Assembly: GCA_964247055.1 (NCBI GenBank)
Contig: OZ176050.1
Span: 6,262,001 to 6,326,000, forward strand
DNA: 64,000 nucleotides
DNA from: Paragordius varius
Lineage: Eukaryota > Nematomorpha
Direction of reading: 5' to 3'
In this document: positions 23,565 to 37,300 of the stretch, piece after piece
Layout: each line of letters opens with the position of its first letter
Numbering within the stretch: position 1 is the first letter of the stretch
Program-made: the position numbers and the translations under genes
Notes under the pieces: generated by a model
Seen by the model: only the letters and a program-made list of their open reading frames with translations
Told to the model about the DNA's origin: nothing
Database searches by the model: none

Positions 23565-26500
23565 CTAGAAGAATTGTTGGAAAAATGAAACAAATTTTAC
23601 AGATTGTGTACAATTAAAATTTAAATTTTTATATAAAATTTAATATGTTTACACTTTATTATTTTTTGTTTATTACAGGGGTTCACACACAGTGTCTGCA
23701 AAAATTAGCCTGATGAAATATAATTTTGATAGAAAAATATATTAAGATTATCTTGGTACTTTTGGCTTTGGCCGTTAAGGATATGACAAAGTTATGACAT
23801 TTTTTGACAAAGCATAATTTTTTTGTTTTTCTATAATACGCCAGTTATTTTAAAATAAACGCAAAAATGGCGAGATTGCGCGGGAAATATTTTAAATATA
23901 TGTTATATTTTGATATCAACTAAATTTATTTTTCTGCATACTTTTTTTATATATTTAATTTATAGCAAGATTTTGTGGAAGCGTACTTTACACTGTTTTA
24001 AAACATGGTACGGTATTGAAATGCTTTAAGTTATAATTATCTTAGACTATATGATTCATGCTGTATTTCAATCGCATCATTTTATTGATTAGATTATTCA
24101 TTTGTCTTCACATTTATTAAATATCAATTCTGATTTTTAAACAACTTTACTGAAATTCACAAGCATAAAACCTTTACATTATTAAGGAGGATTAAATTTT
24201 TCAACATCATCTTTGGTAGAAATGGTGTTTTTTAAAGTTTTTTTATATCGTTATCATCATGCAGCAAAATTTTAAAAGCTTTAACTAAATTTTTGTCTAA
24301 ATTAAATTTTTGAAAAAATAGCCTTTTTAATTTTTTTCAAATAGTTTATATTTAAAATTTTTATAGCGCATCGACATTTTTGCATTTACTTAATTAAACT
24401 ATATAGAAACGCGAAAAAATTTTGGATTTCAGATATCTTATCATAAAAATTAATAAAAATATTCTTTTGCTTTTCATATATAGTTTATGATATATTTTCA
24501 TAATTCTTTGGAATCAAGCCTCTAGATTTCAGTAAAAAAAAATTTTTTGATAAAATGTGCCCAAATTTTCCCGTTTCCTGATATGGATTTACCACAAAAG
24601 TCTAATTAACTTTTTAATATCACTCATAAGGGCTTAAATTAAAATCATGATAATTCTGATCTTCCCTATCAAATATATGATCTGGATTTTTTGTGGACAC
24701 TATGTTATTGGCCAATGATATCAATTGTAAAATCTTAATAATACTGATGGCAAATATTTTTTATATTTAATTATAATAAAATCGTGATTTTTTGTTTAAA
24801 ACTAAAAAAATTATCATTTTTAGATTGATTACTAATTTTCAAAAAATAACAAAAAACGGTTAAAATTTGCTGATGCGATATAAAAAATTTAATCACGAAA
24901 TGATCCAAATAACTAAATTATTAGACCAAAATTTTTTATGGATAGAAAATATTTAACAAAGGTTAAATTTTCCATTATAAAGGCTTTTTAAAACACTTAA
25001 TTCTTATACTGAGAGTGTTTAATATATTTTTCGTCTAATAAATGGGCGGTTAAATTTCGTAGCGATGGACTATCGTCTGTATTTCTTGTGCAAAAAAGTA
25101 AGTTTTTTTATTATTTTATAACTTAATATTATGGCAAATTTGCTAACAGAAAAATGTGTATTTTTTTAAAAATATATTCTCATTTCAGCTCTTTTCATAC
25201 GACTAATAATCATGTGGAACCACGGACTCGTTCGCGATGAAATATAATTATGGGAAAAATTATTTACAATAATAGGCAATATTATTTAGCAAGCTCTTTA
25301 GCACATAAAAAATTTAAATTTAGTTTTTAATACAAAAGCATATTTCAATCAGGCCTCATATCAAAACCCAAATAGGTCATTTGTAGAAAATTTTAAATCT
25401 TTACCGTTCAATTGAAATCGAATAATCCTCAAAAACAAACATTTTTTTCTTTTAAGGCACGATATTTGGCATTTCAAAAGTCGAAACAAGAGTCTTGTAT
25501 TTAACACACTGATTTCGTTATAAAATTTTTATGCATTACTTTTGGCTATCCAGCGATATTTTGATTAAGGTTGAATAAAATAAACCTATGTTAATAGAAA
25601 ATAGTAAATAAAATTACTAATTTGATATGATATTATAATTAAAACAATCGCAATAATATATTAATGTAGCGTAAAAAAAATTATGCGGATTTAGGCCATT
25701 TAATTAATGGTAAATGTAAACGTACAATTAAAACCAGAAATAAATTAAAAAATATAAAAGTAACCAAAATTTTGAAATCCAATGTTAAAAAAGTATATTA
25801 GTTTGAAAAATACAAAGTTTAAATAAATAAATAAATTTTTTACCATTTTTCAGTCAAAAGCAACATTTTTTTAACTCAACGCAGTTGAAGACAAACGATG
25901 GTACCGATTAGGATCACATTTTTAAAACAAACATTTATTTATTTTTAATCGAAAGTATAAAAGTGAATGCCTAAAAAATTGGCTTATCCCTAAATTTTAA
26001 CTTTTTCAAGCCTAGTTGTGACTGAAATTATATTATTTAGGATTATATGCGTATTTTTGAAGTCAAAAAACAACTTAAAAAATAGATTAATGGTAAATAA
26101 GACTGGAAAAATAAATAAATGTAATTATTTGACTACAAGCTTGAAACAATTAAAATATATTGGACAATTTAGTAAGATCCATATTCATTGAGCCCCAAAT
26201 TATCCCACGTGAATAAGGCGTGCCACAAAAGGCTATATAAAACCCATATTATCCTCCTAATTAATGAGTTAGGGTCTAGAAATTTTATTCAGATACAAAA
26301 TTGGTGGCTTAAAATTTTCCCAATCTAACATTGGAGCCATAAGAATTTAACCCACTTGAGCTGGTTGATTCATCTAAAGGCCTGGATCATGGCTTCTTCC
26401 TTAATTAATTATTTTTTATTTAAGGTTAGATCTGGCTGGTGGGGAATAGAAAAGTTTCATGGTGTTTCAAAATTTGTGAAAAAGCATTTAAATCATTTAG

Positions 26501-27265
26501 TATAATTTTCAACGCGTACTGTTTTGCAGAAAGTCACAAACATTTTTAGGCAGACACCTAGTTTATTTCACAATACACCTCGTAGATTTATATTTTTAAA
26601 ACACACAGTGTTAATGCTTCCATTAATTAGGAATGGATAATGACGGATATATGTATTCTCACACCAGGTAAAATATTAAAGGACCCTTCTTAATGTGTTT
26701 CATTGCAAAACAGAGTTAAGGGGAATCCGTAAAAATAATCAATATAATTGGCATATACGGAATGATTTTTTTGAAAAAGGACAACTTGTCTACCTTCAAA
26801 AAATACATTTGTATAAATAAATGCACAATTTCTGTAATACCTTATAATATAAATAGTATAATAATGACATTGTTTGTATACAATTACATAATAGTAAAAC
26901 AAATTGACATGATGTCTAGTTATATATATGTAGATTTTGGTTTTCGTAACTTTGATTTAATCATATGATTCTCCAGTTATTGGGTTATACATACCTAGAA
27001 AATAGGAATAGAGCAAAATAATATACAAATATTAAAACATCATATTTTATCGACAAGAGAGAATCCCAAGTCAAAAAGCTGTGTCGGACTGCGTGATAAA
27101 AAAAACTTTTCTTATTTAGTTTAGAATTAATAGAAGTTCACTGAATTTATAATGAATATAAACAAAATTATCAAAAACCAATTTATATTAATTTTAATTT
27201 GTCCATCTTTAAAAAGTATAAAAAATAAAATGATATAAATTGAATTGATTTTGATATTAATTTAC
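23565..27265. other. Non-coding stretch with dispersed repeats
   Basis: No gene recognised. About 23690-24520 matches about 35640-36450 (shared words CCTGATGAAATATA, GGT(G)CTTTTGG and ATCATCATGC), a dispersed repeat. The first exon(s) of the coiled-coil gene and the last exon(s) of the disordered-protein gene should be in or near this stretch but I could not place them. Confidence 0.4.
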
Positions 27266-28976
27266 CTCTTTGATTCTTTTTATAATTTTGTTCGCTGTCC
27301 ACATTACCCCGATTAACAAATCGATTTGCGGCAGAATTCATAGATGATTGATTTTCACCTCCGGCCAGAAAATCGTATGTTGCAAGATTTTTACCAGTGG
27401 CAAAGACTTTTATGGTTGAATGGAGTTTATCTTCAGTACTTTCGGCATTTGCATGATTGTTATATCCATTATTTTGGGCGAAGGGCTCTTTTAACAAAGA
27501 CTTTTCATTCATTTGTATCTTTGTAGGCATAAGCATGTCAGACTTATCAAATGTATTAAGGTGTTGTTCGTCATCTGCATGATGAGACATACTATTACCA
27601 CTGTCCAAACTATCTATCGAGATATCATGAGACGAAGATGACACATTGTCAGGCTTTTGATTTTCTTTGTCTTGAAAAGATTCTTCTTCCCCAAAATCTT
27701 CGCCTAGCACAGAATGTTCATTCAGCATTGCCTTAGAATAGTTGGCCATATCGATGTTAAAGCTTGCATTGTTTCGGTTGTGTAGGTCCTCTGAAGGAAG
27801 AGAAATATTATGCGGCTTCATAGATTGTGGGTGTACAAAAGATTTGGACAAAACGTCAGTGGTATTATGGCATACTTCTGATTTCTAATAGCACAAAATA
27901 TATATGCGGGAGTTTAATTTTGGTTTAAATAGTTTCGCTATATTTGAAACAAATTGGATAACTTCCCCATAAAAAATTTGAGTTCCAAACATAGATGTGT
28001 CTAAAAATTCAAAATCAAAAAATGATTGATAATTTCTCATATACATTTTATTCTAATATATTGTATTGGGATATATATATTTTAAATATTAAGCAACTAT
28101 AAATTGGGATAGCTTAGCAAGACTGTCATATTTTAAAATAATAGAATTATTAAAGATGTAATTCAATTTAACGATGCATTATCAGAGTTTCGAACAGGAA
28201 CCATTATTAGTGCTAAGTCAATGTATTTAATATTTAAAAACGGCTTTTAACCGCAAGGTTTCGTTCTAGATGAAATAATATTAAAAAAATTTTTGATCAA
28301 AAATTTGATTTCGGTTCCATTTTTTTATTTAAAGCTATATTTGAATTTGCTGCCAAACATGACGCCATTGGGCATGTATGTAATCTAATGAAATTTCAAT
28401 AAAAAAAATTTAACCAAAAAAAAACAACCCACGGCTGAAAATAAATTTTTGTATAGTTTGGGTTAATCGTTTTATTGAAAATATATTAATAGGAAATGGC
28501 AAAATGAAAGAGAGCGGCAAGTTTGAGATAAAAACAATTTTACTAAATTATACACTTAAAAAGCCATCGAATGCATAGTTAAAGCCTATTATTAGGTAAA
28601 TCTGAGGTAGTTATAACCCTAAAAATTGAGAATCATACACAATTAATTTATATTTCTGTATAACTACTGTTTATTGCTACTTAATTTTTGCTATTTCTTA
28701 AATATCTAGGATCGTGTACATTAAATAAATTTATAATACCAAAACAACAATTTAAAAACGATTCGTAAGCCCAATGAAAATGTCAGTTATATCGTAAAAT
28801 TTTTAAATGAACCAAATAAAACATAAATTTTTATTCGATACCTTTTCTTTGTTGAGATGACTTAGGTTAGTTCCAAATAAATTTAAGCCAGAATTATCTA
28901 TCTTTTTGGTTTGTCGCGTGTAACAGTTTTGATAAGGCATCGTTTGATTTGGAGAATCATCCATTCCATTAAAAAT
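27266..28976 (-). CDS. Unrecognised Ser/Asn-rich disordered protein, two exons of a partial gene
   Basis: Exon 28976-28842 (45 codons; contains MDDSPNQTMPYQN) joins in phase to exon 27884-27266 (206 codons plus one base) through AG and GT sites. Together they give about 250 residues. The ATG for MDDSPNQ lies in the first exon and could be the start, but the frame is open back to the acceptor. The protein is low in hydrophobics, rich in S, N, D, E and H, and has no domain I know. It contains SFQDKENQKPDN, a KEN motif that could be a degradation signal, and LATYDFLAGG near the end. It must continue into at least one further exon to the left. A link with the membrane/coiled-coil exons at 23055-23564 is not supported by the phases I see. 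Confidence 0.55.
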
Positions 28977-31900
28977 CTAGAAACACAATATATTTAATAA
29001 TTATACCTTTGAAATTGGCTTTGAAGACATCAAATTGATATTCAGAAATTAGTAGAATTAGATGATATAGGGGAATATTTGGTTTGAAAGCAATGATTTT
29101 AGCAGGTCGTAAATTGTTGATAATGCTTAATGATGCAAACAATTAACAATTTTGATACAAAACGATAATATAATGTTATAATGTATAAAATGGTGAAAAA
29201 TGACAATATTGCACACTTATATTTTTAAAAATATGTAGATTAAAATTTAGATCATAAATAAATATGCTTTTTCGCATACTTTTTCCAAGCCAATAATGTA
29301 AGTAAAAGGAAAAAGAGTGGGGGAAAAGGGTGTTATGAAAATGTTTAATTTTAAAAAATATATATACTAAATAAAAGAGAATGGAATACTTTTATGTGGG
29401 TAAATCATTTTTTATATTTTAATATTTTAAGCATAAAAATAAATTTTTTAATAAACGTGTAAACATAAAAAATGTGTTAACTATAAAAAAAAGATTTTAA
29501 ATATTAAATTGATGACACAAATTGTCCAACATTGAGTGACAAATTGTTTTTATTGAATAAAATATAGGTGTAGTTGAAAAGTTAGTTTTAAAAAGTTTTT
29601 ATCATATCTACCGAAAAAATTTAGGCCAAGGAAGGAATTAAAATTTATATTCATATCTTTTTATCGAAATAAAAATGTATAAATATGTATATAGTACAAA
29701 AAGTACAAATTGTTTGACTTAATTTTGCATAAAATTAATAGTTTGTATGACACATTGAACTATAAAATTATATATACACATACCTGTTTGAAATATTTTT
29801 GGTATGGACGAATGATCAAAAAGAAATTTTAGAGGAATTATAAAGAAACCAAATTATTTAATTTGAATAATACATATAACTCTCTAAGATGTAAAAAAAA
29901 TGTATATGATATTTTCCGGCTTTTAATCAAATAAGATAGTAAATTTAAATATATGTTTGCGCGCAAATTAATAACGTTTTTTTGCTATATTATTGTTATA
30001 ATGTTATTTTATTAGTGTTTGGTATCTATCTTTATTGTTTATACTTTTTTTTAATACATAATACAGGTGAGTTAAAAATTCTTGAAATAAATTACATAAT
30101 ATATATCCTTTATCTTTCATCCCAAATATATATAATAAACTAAATTAATTAATTATATTTTTTAATATAAATTGATTTAAAAACTCCATGTTCCAAATTT
30201 ATAGTAATTGTATATTTTTGAAAAAACTCTATATTTATTTTATCTATTTAGGAAATTTAAGCATATAAGGAATGTTGTATTGTTTATAGCTATCAGCATT
30301 TAATTAAAGATAAATATATATACCTGTTATAATAAAAAATTTAGATGTACTTTGTACTGAAATATCTGCTAATAATTTGATTTATGCCATATTTTTAAAT
30401 ATAACACCTCATCAAAAAAATATTATATGCATGTGTAAAATCTTTAATTAAGATTATGCGTCCTTCCTTCTATTAAAACCAAATGTTACAGTTTTTTCTT
30501 AAAAATTAATTACGTGAATGTCACACACTTTCAAGGTAAATTAATTTTTTTACGTTAAAATTTTTATGCAATGAAAAAATAATTATTGTTAATGTGTTTA
30601 TTTAACACAGACTGTCTTTTATCAAACTTCGGCAGTTTCGCCATTATAATACCAATATTCAATACGGAAGACGGAAGAAAAAAGATTTTGTAAAATAATA
30701 TAAATAATGTCAGCCAACCACATTAATTTATTAAAAATTGATAGATTTAAAAAGTTTAGGTACAGTTATATAATTTTTTAATGCACGTTTATTAGTGAAA
30801 ACTACAATGATATATGTATGTTAAGTCAAGAAAACGTAAGAACACAATTATTTTACAAATCAATAAAAATTGCTATGGCAGGCAGGCAGGAAGATTAATC
30901 TTTAAGAAAATGATTAAACGAGGTCAATTGTCTTGAAGAGTGACGCGCGGAATGTAAGAAACATAGTAGCACAAATCACAAAAAACGAGCAATCAAAATT
31001 CATTTTTTTTCATATTGTTATTACTGATTATATTTTATTGAATAAAATAAAATAATAACCTCACAGGCATATAACAAAATCCCATCATTATTTTGTCAAT
31101 AAATTTCTTTTATATATATTATAAGTAAAAATCAATTATATAATATGTGTATAATGTGAATTTCTTGATAAAATTAATTACAAAAGCGCTTACTTAATGA
31201 TATACATACAATAGAGTGTATTTATATTTATATCTAACTAATGGCATTTCTTTGAAAAAATCACATTAAAAAATATATGTTTCTCAAATATAGGCAAAAT
31301 ATATAAAATCATCCATTTTATCCCGCAATCTTAAATATGTCTAGCAAAATGAAACTGCCTAGCTTAGATTAAGTTATTTTAACGAATTTTTTATGATTTT
31401 CCTTTTAAGGTTGGTGGCTACCAAAAGACTATCTCTCAAAAAACATACAAAAACTAAAATATATATATAGATGTATGTATCGAACCATCGTAAATTTATT
31501 AAAATAAAATTTTTACAGACATTTCGATTTTACACTCTTTTTTCGATTCGGCTTTTCACCATTGACTAAACTATAAAAAATGATGTTAATATTTCGTATC
31601 AAATATAAATGTTGGTTGGTTATTCCTAAGTCGCAAACGACTTTTTGGATATTGTTTGCACTATTGATTTACACTTTATTTTATTTTTTACCACTACATT
31701 CAAATTGTTCAATGCCATCTTAGTCTCCTATTTTATCATTCTAATCACCTCAACGGTGGTCGGCCTCTTTCCTTTGTCCTTCTACTTACCCAAGCAGTGT
31801 GTCTTTCTCTAGAGAATTTGGTCGCACGACATGACCAAAATATGTCAACGTTCTTTTTAGAATTATCTCTAAGATGCTAGTTTTAGTTTAGGATTTATTT

Positions 31901-34314
31901 ATATAGTTGGCTTTCCATTCTTAATTTTATGTATCCTAACATCCTACGCCAGCAGCTCCTTTCAAAATGTATTTCATTTATTTCATAACACATCTTAAAT
32001 AATAACGTTTTTAAATGGTCAATTATTTTCCAGATAACAAATCTGCAAAATCCCCAAAAAATTTTTTAAAACATAGTTAGTTATGAAATTGTCCATACTT
32101 TACTCAAACCTAAATTTAAATTATAAAACTCATCCATATCGCACGCATTAATATATGTTAATATATGAGCATAATTGATTCTCTCAATCTAAATGGGCCA
32201 TTGAATCACACAAGGAAACTATTGAGAGTTTTAGTTTTTTTACTTAAAATAATCCATATAATCTTTATCTTGCATTAACCTATATACTCCAATCTTCCGA
32301 TTTAATATATAACCCATAGGCATAAAACACGGTTATTTTAAAGTAATGATATATGGTAGTTAAATCTATCTATAAATATATATTATTGCGGATAGCCTAT
32401 AAATTCAATTAATCCATTTATAAATAGGGAGAGGCATAACTTTTATAATTCAAAACATGTTACAATTAATCCGAGTGTTTTTGAATTAATGAAAATTTCT
32501 AATAAGACACGGATTGGATTGGAGTAGTTGACTCACCGGAACAACTTTGAATAAGGTGTCGAATAGAAACCAATATTATATAATTAATTTAAAAAACACT
32601 ATATTTTTTTAAATATTGTAGCCTTCTGAATAAACTAAGTCACTCTACCCCTAGGTTTTTGATTATTGTGTTCCTTTTGGGTAATTTCATAGCGAGATTT
32701 GAAATTCGAATATCTTAAAAATTTAAGGTATTGATCCGAATTTAAAAATATTGATTTTTAGCCTTTTAAGCGCTGTATACAAGAACTTTTTTACTTTTTC
32801 GCCGGTACTCTTTATCTTTAAATTTATTAATTCGCTAACTTAACAGTCAATAAATGTATATTATGGTTAGAAAATGTAAATATATTTAAAAAACTTTCAG
32901 ACTACATTTACCAATAAACTTGATATTATATTAATTTTAATATCAGCTTCTCGTTTCGGTCGTTTTTTGAAGTACTTTTAGGTTCTAGAACTCAAAACAC
33001 CGAAAAACAATGGGTTTTTTTATAAATCATCAGAAAAATGTTCAAAAATTAAATTTTAACATAAAATATCTTGGAACAGTGGTTTGTACCCCAATATGTA
33101 ATCGCGTAAAAAAAGTGTGATTATGAAATGGTAACAGAATAATATTTTCAATTTGAAGTCCAACACATTTTTTATAACAAAAATTTGGTGTAATAAAAAT
33201 AATCAAATCATCGAATAAAAAGAGTTTTTATATTTAATTTCAAGCTTTTTATTCCGTTTTCTTAATACAAAAATATATTTTTCACTTCATAAAAATATTA
33301 TTAATTTAATTTTTATGGAAAATAAGTTTTCGAAAAAAAACACTCTTGATGTCATAATCTACCATATATTAATTTTTTTATTGGGTAAAACCAGCATTTT
33401 TGCGTTTGTGATAAAAAAACTAGCTCATTTTGGAGCGGGCGAAAATTTAAAGCCCACATCTAAAATAAAAAATTTTATAAAAAATATTAATTTGCTTTTT
33501 AAATATGTCCTATAATTTATATTGATTGTTTATTTTTAAATAAAGCATTTTTTTTCACCATAGCCTAATGAGCGCAAATTTTGCCATTTTTTGATATGGA
33601 CCAATTACCACAAATGGTAATTTTTATATTAACCGTAAGGTCGAACACCAAAAGGACCAGGCTTATTATATTTATTTATCATAATATAATTAATTCATCA
33701 AGATATTTTTTGTATCGTCTCCCTGTACAGTGTAATCTAGCAATTGTTAATTCTTAGAGAACAAAAAGATGATGATAAAACCTTATCAATGACTCGTAAG
33801 CCCCAAATCCAAAAGCACATGAGACGTACGATTTCTTAATCCCAGATTTAGGCACTGTGGCGGTATTCCATGATAGAGTTTAAAAGTAAAAATTCGGTTT
33901 GTATTAAAATTTAATGAAACCCTTCTGACAATCTATTATCTTTTGTGATAGTTTTCAACTCGTCAATGTTTTTTATAACTCGAAAGGTATCGGTCAGATT
34001 GAGCCAAATTTAAAAATATGTATATAAATTTTAGGCGCATTATGCCAAAAATATTCTATAAAATGTAAAGTTACAATAAAATTTCATTTCAAACTTTTTT
34101 CCTTAATATTTTTTATAGCTAAAAAAGTTTGAAAATATAATATTAACAGTATAAAAATCAAAATTTTGCTAAGATTCAAAAATCTTTCTAATATCAGTTA
34201 AGTTTTCCCCTAGAAAGAAAAAAATAATGCTAAAATATATTTATCGGTGATTTTTCCATTACATTTGATAAGTGTTGTTAGCTAAAAACATCTGAATAAC
34301 GTGTACTCGGGAGC
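28977..34314. other. Large AT-rich stretch with repeat remnants, no gene recognised
   Basis: Holds a LINE tail at about 31700-32010 (separate entry) and a dispersed repeat at about 32640-33000. A second copy lies at about 33950-34080, and phrases of the palindrome family at about 33640 and 33790. The rest is low-complexity AT sequence. The ALG5 promoter should lie just left of 34315. Confidence 0.45.
31700..32010 (-). pseudogene. LINE reverse-transcriptase C-terminal remnant
   Basis: On the minus strand, pieces read WRRMLGYIKLRMES, then FGHVVRPNSLEKDTLLG and EGQRK followed by GRPPLR, the typical tail of LINE ORF2 proteins (a R-R-x-L-G, an L-G-H-V-x-R and a basic G-R-P/R block). The stretch is richer in GC than its surroundings. 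Only the C-terminal part is present and it is interrupted, so it is a dead 3' fragment. Confidence 0.5.
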
Positions 34315-37300
34315 ATGATATTTTTGATATTTGTTTTTTGTGTATTTTTGGTAAAATTTTATTTTATTAGATTCTCGGTTATTTTTATATCACTAATCAT
34401 AAACCAAATTTAAAGTTCTATGTCGGTGAAAATTTTTATAAGGCGGAAGACAGCACAGAAAAAGAGTTTCCAAGTTTGTTTGATACGCCTTCAAAATACT
34501 TATCAGTTATAGTTCCTGCATATAACGAAGAAGATCGAAGTTTATTTAATATTTATCATAGTATCTATAATGTTAAATGAGTGTATTGATTATTTGGAGA
34601 ACCGCAAAGTTAACAAATGTTATAGATTTAGATACAGGACAATAATTTTACATATGAAGTGATTATTGTAGATGATGGAAGTAGAGATAAAACTACACAG
34701 GTAAACCTCAAAGTTTATTTAGATCGGTCTTGAATATACTAATAAGAAAGGAAGCGATAAGGTAAGAGTTGTAACATTATTGCGTAACCGAGGCAAAGGT
34801 CAAGCTATTAAATTGGTAATAAATATATTCAATATATATTATCTGAATTCATGTTTATAAAATTAAAACTTTTATATATGTGTTTAAATAATGGCTTGTT
34901 ATCACTTTTGATTGAATTCATGTTATAACATAGTATAATTACCCTTTCGTTATAATATTTAAATTACATATTATTTTTTGAGAATTTCGGACTTCTAAAT
35001 AAATAATTATATTGAATCATTGAAAATCAAAATGACCGCCTTATTTTTAGCCAGATTTCTATTAAAAATGTCAATAAAATTATGATCATATAATTTGCTT
35101 TTAAAAATTGATTAATAATAATATATTAATGATAGAATGCGCAAATTATTAAGCAAATTAAATTTACTGATAAAATGGAGCGTTAGGAAGATGCTGAAGT
35201 CAAAGAATAGATAATATTTTTAAGTTAAATTTATAGTCTAATTATGTCCAAACCAGTCATCGATTTTGCATATATCTTCAAATAAAACATTTTAAATTAA
35301 CCATGACATGGATATACATAATATTGTATACTTTTAAATTTTTTTAATATTAAATGACTATTTAATTCATTTATATTGAAGGGTACATTGTGTTCACGTG
35401 GAAACCTAATTTTGTTTGCAGATGCCGATGGTGCAACAAAATTTAGCGATTTCACCAAACTTGAATCTACGTTAATTAATGCGCTTGACCCCAACAATGC
35501 TCATTTAACAAATCCTAACTTATCATCACATTTACAATCTAAACCAATATTAATTTGTGGTTCACGGGCTCATTTAGAAAGTGAAGTTTTGGTCAAAGTA
35601 TATAAATATATATATAATATTTTTTAAAATAATAAGGTATTGAGGTAATGTGACCAGATATTTTAGACTTTTACAAAATTAAAACATACTTTGCCTGTTT
35701 TTACACCATCGGTCTGGTAATCACACAGTTAAAAAAATATCCTGATGAAATATATATATATTCTGATAGGAAAATATCCGGATTATAATGGTGCTTTTGG
35801 TTTTAACCTTTACGAGTTATTAAAGAAAGTTATATATACTTTTGCGGTAAGGTGGGCAATTTTTCAAATATATTTTTTGGTGAGAGCTAAATATTCTTTA
35901 TAAAAAGGATATCACTAAAATATAACATAAATTACATATAAAAGTCAAAACAATATTTTTAAAATTTTAAATTTTTAGATGGGTTGAAAATCCCGAATTT
36001 TTTAAATTGTGCAATAATTTTAAATATATGCTTAGTTTTGATATTGAATAAAAAAATGCATACTTTTAAAATTTAATTTTTAGCAAAATTTTTTTGAAGC
36101 GTATTACTATTTTTAGCTTGATGGAAACGATATAAACGGTTGAGATGTTATACAATTTATATATTATAATTCGATAATACTTAACATTTTTTGACTTGTT
36201 TAAAATATTTGTTCGTTTTCAAATTTATGTTAAATAAAAATTGTGTTTTTTTTTACAAAAATTAACCAAAACTTGCAAGCGTACAAATCTTTAGTTAAAA
36301 TTTTCAACCTATAGTAATTTTTAACATCATCGAATCATTTAGAAAAAGGGTTTTATTATATCTTAAAGCACCGTCTTCATCATGCTAAATAGTGAAATAC
36401 GCTCCATTTAAATATCTCAAATTTGTTTATGGAGATTAAAGTTTAGGAAAAAAATTAAGAAATATCATATCTCCCACCTAATAAGTGTGTGTGTGTATTG
36501 CTATAGTCGAGGTCGATTTTTTGCAATATTGTAAATAAAACCTCCCCATAAATTGCGGTTTTTAGTTTTAATGTTAAGTTTTACCAAGGTTGCGTCGGTT
36601 TCTTGTTGAATATATTCCATCCGCCTTTTCCCTCTTCGGCCCCTTTTACGTGCACTAACTTTACACAACATCAGGGATTTTCCAGTGAATTAAATCTCAT
36701 AATGTGTTTGGTGCGGATGGACATTCCAAGCAATGACATGTCGGGATTGAAATTCAAAATTGCTAGATAACTATTTCGAAATCATATGCCATATATAATA
36801 AATATTATATAATATAGGGGAATACAATTTGCAATATAATATTCCGTTTGATAATTTAACAAAAAATGAACTTTCTAAACTTTATCAAACATTTATAAGG
36901 ATATCATAAATTATTTTGTTAATTTTAAATTTTGTGGCACTTTTTTTGCGGAACCCTGAGTGAAAGAGCCATTAGCCTAAATCTTACGGTGGGAAGTCCG
37001 AGATTTATTGTTTCGCCACTGTGCGAAAGGCTGCAATTCTAAGTTTTGCATAATTCGAGCAGAAAATAAATTATTAACCAATTAAAATAGGCCAATTTTG
37101 GTTTTTTATCCCAAAATGAACCATTTCTTTACAAATTATGGGGTTATTTTAACAGAGGGTACTATATTAAATTCCAAAATAACTTTTTTGAATAAATAAA
37201 CGGTAATTAATATAAAAAAATTTTTTTAATTTTGAAAAGCAGTACAAAAGTGGGCGCACAGTACAGGCGCAGTTTTTTTCTGAAAAATCAGTGCGAAAAA

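Noticed and set aside
23055-28976. Joining the disordered-protein exons and the membrane/coiled-coil exons into one gene.
   Set aside because: The donor phase at 27266 (one extra base) does not match the acceptor phase at 23564 (one base); a missing exon would be needed and none was found.
33315-33515. A 66-codon open frame as a small gene.
   Set aside because: It lies in AT-rich repeat-related sequence and has biased K/N/I/F composition without any motif.
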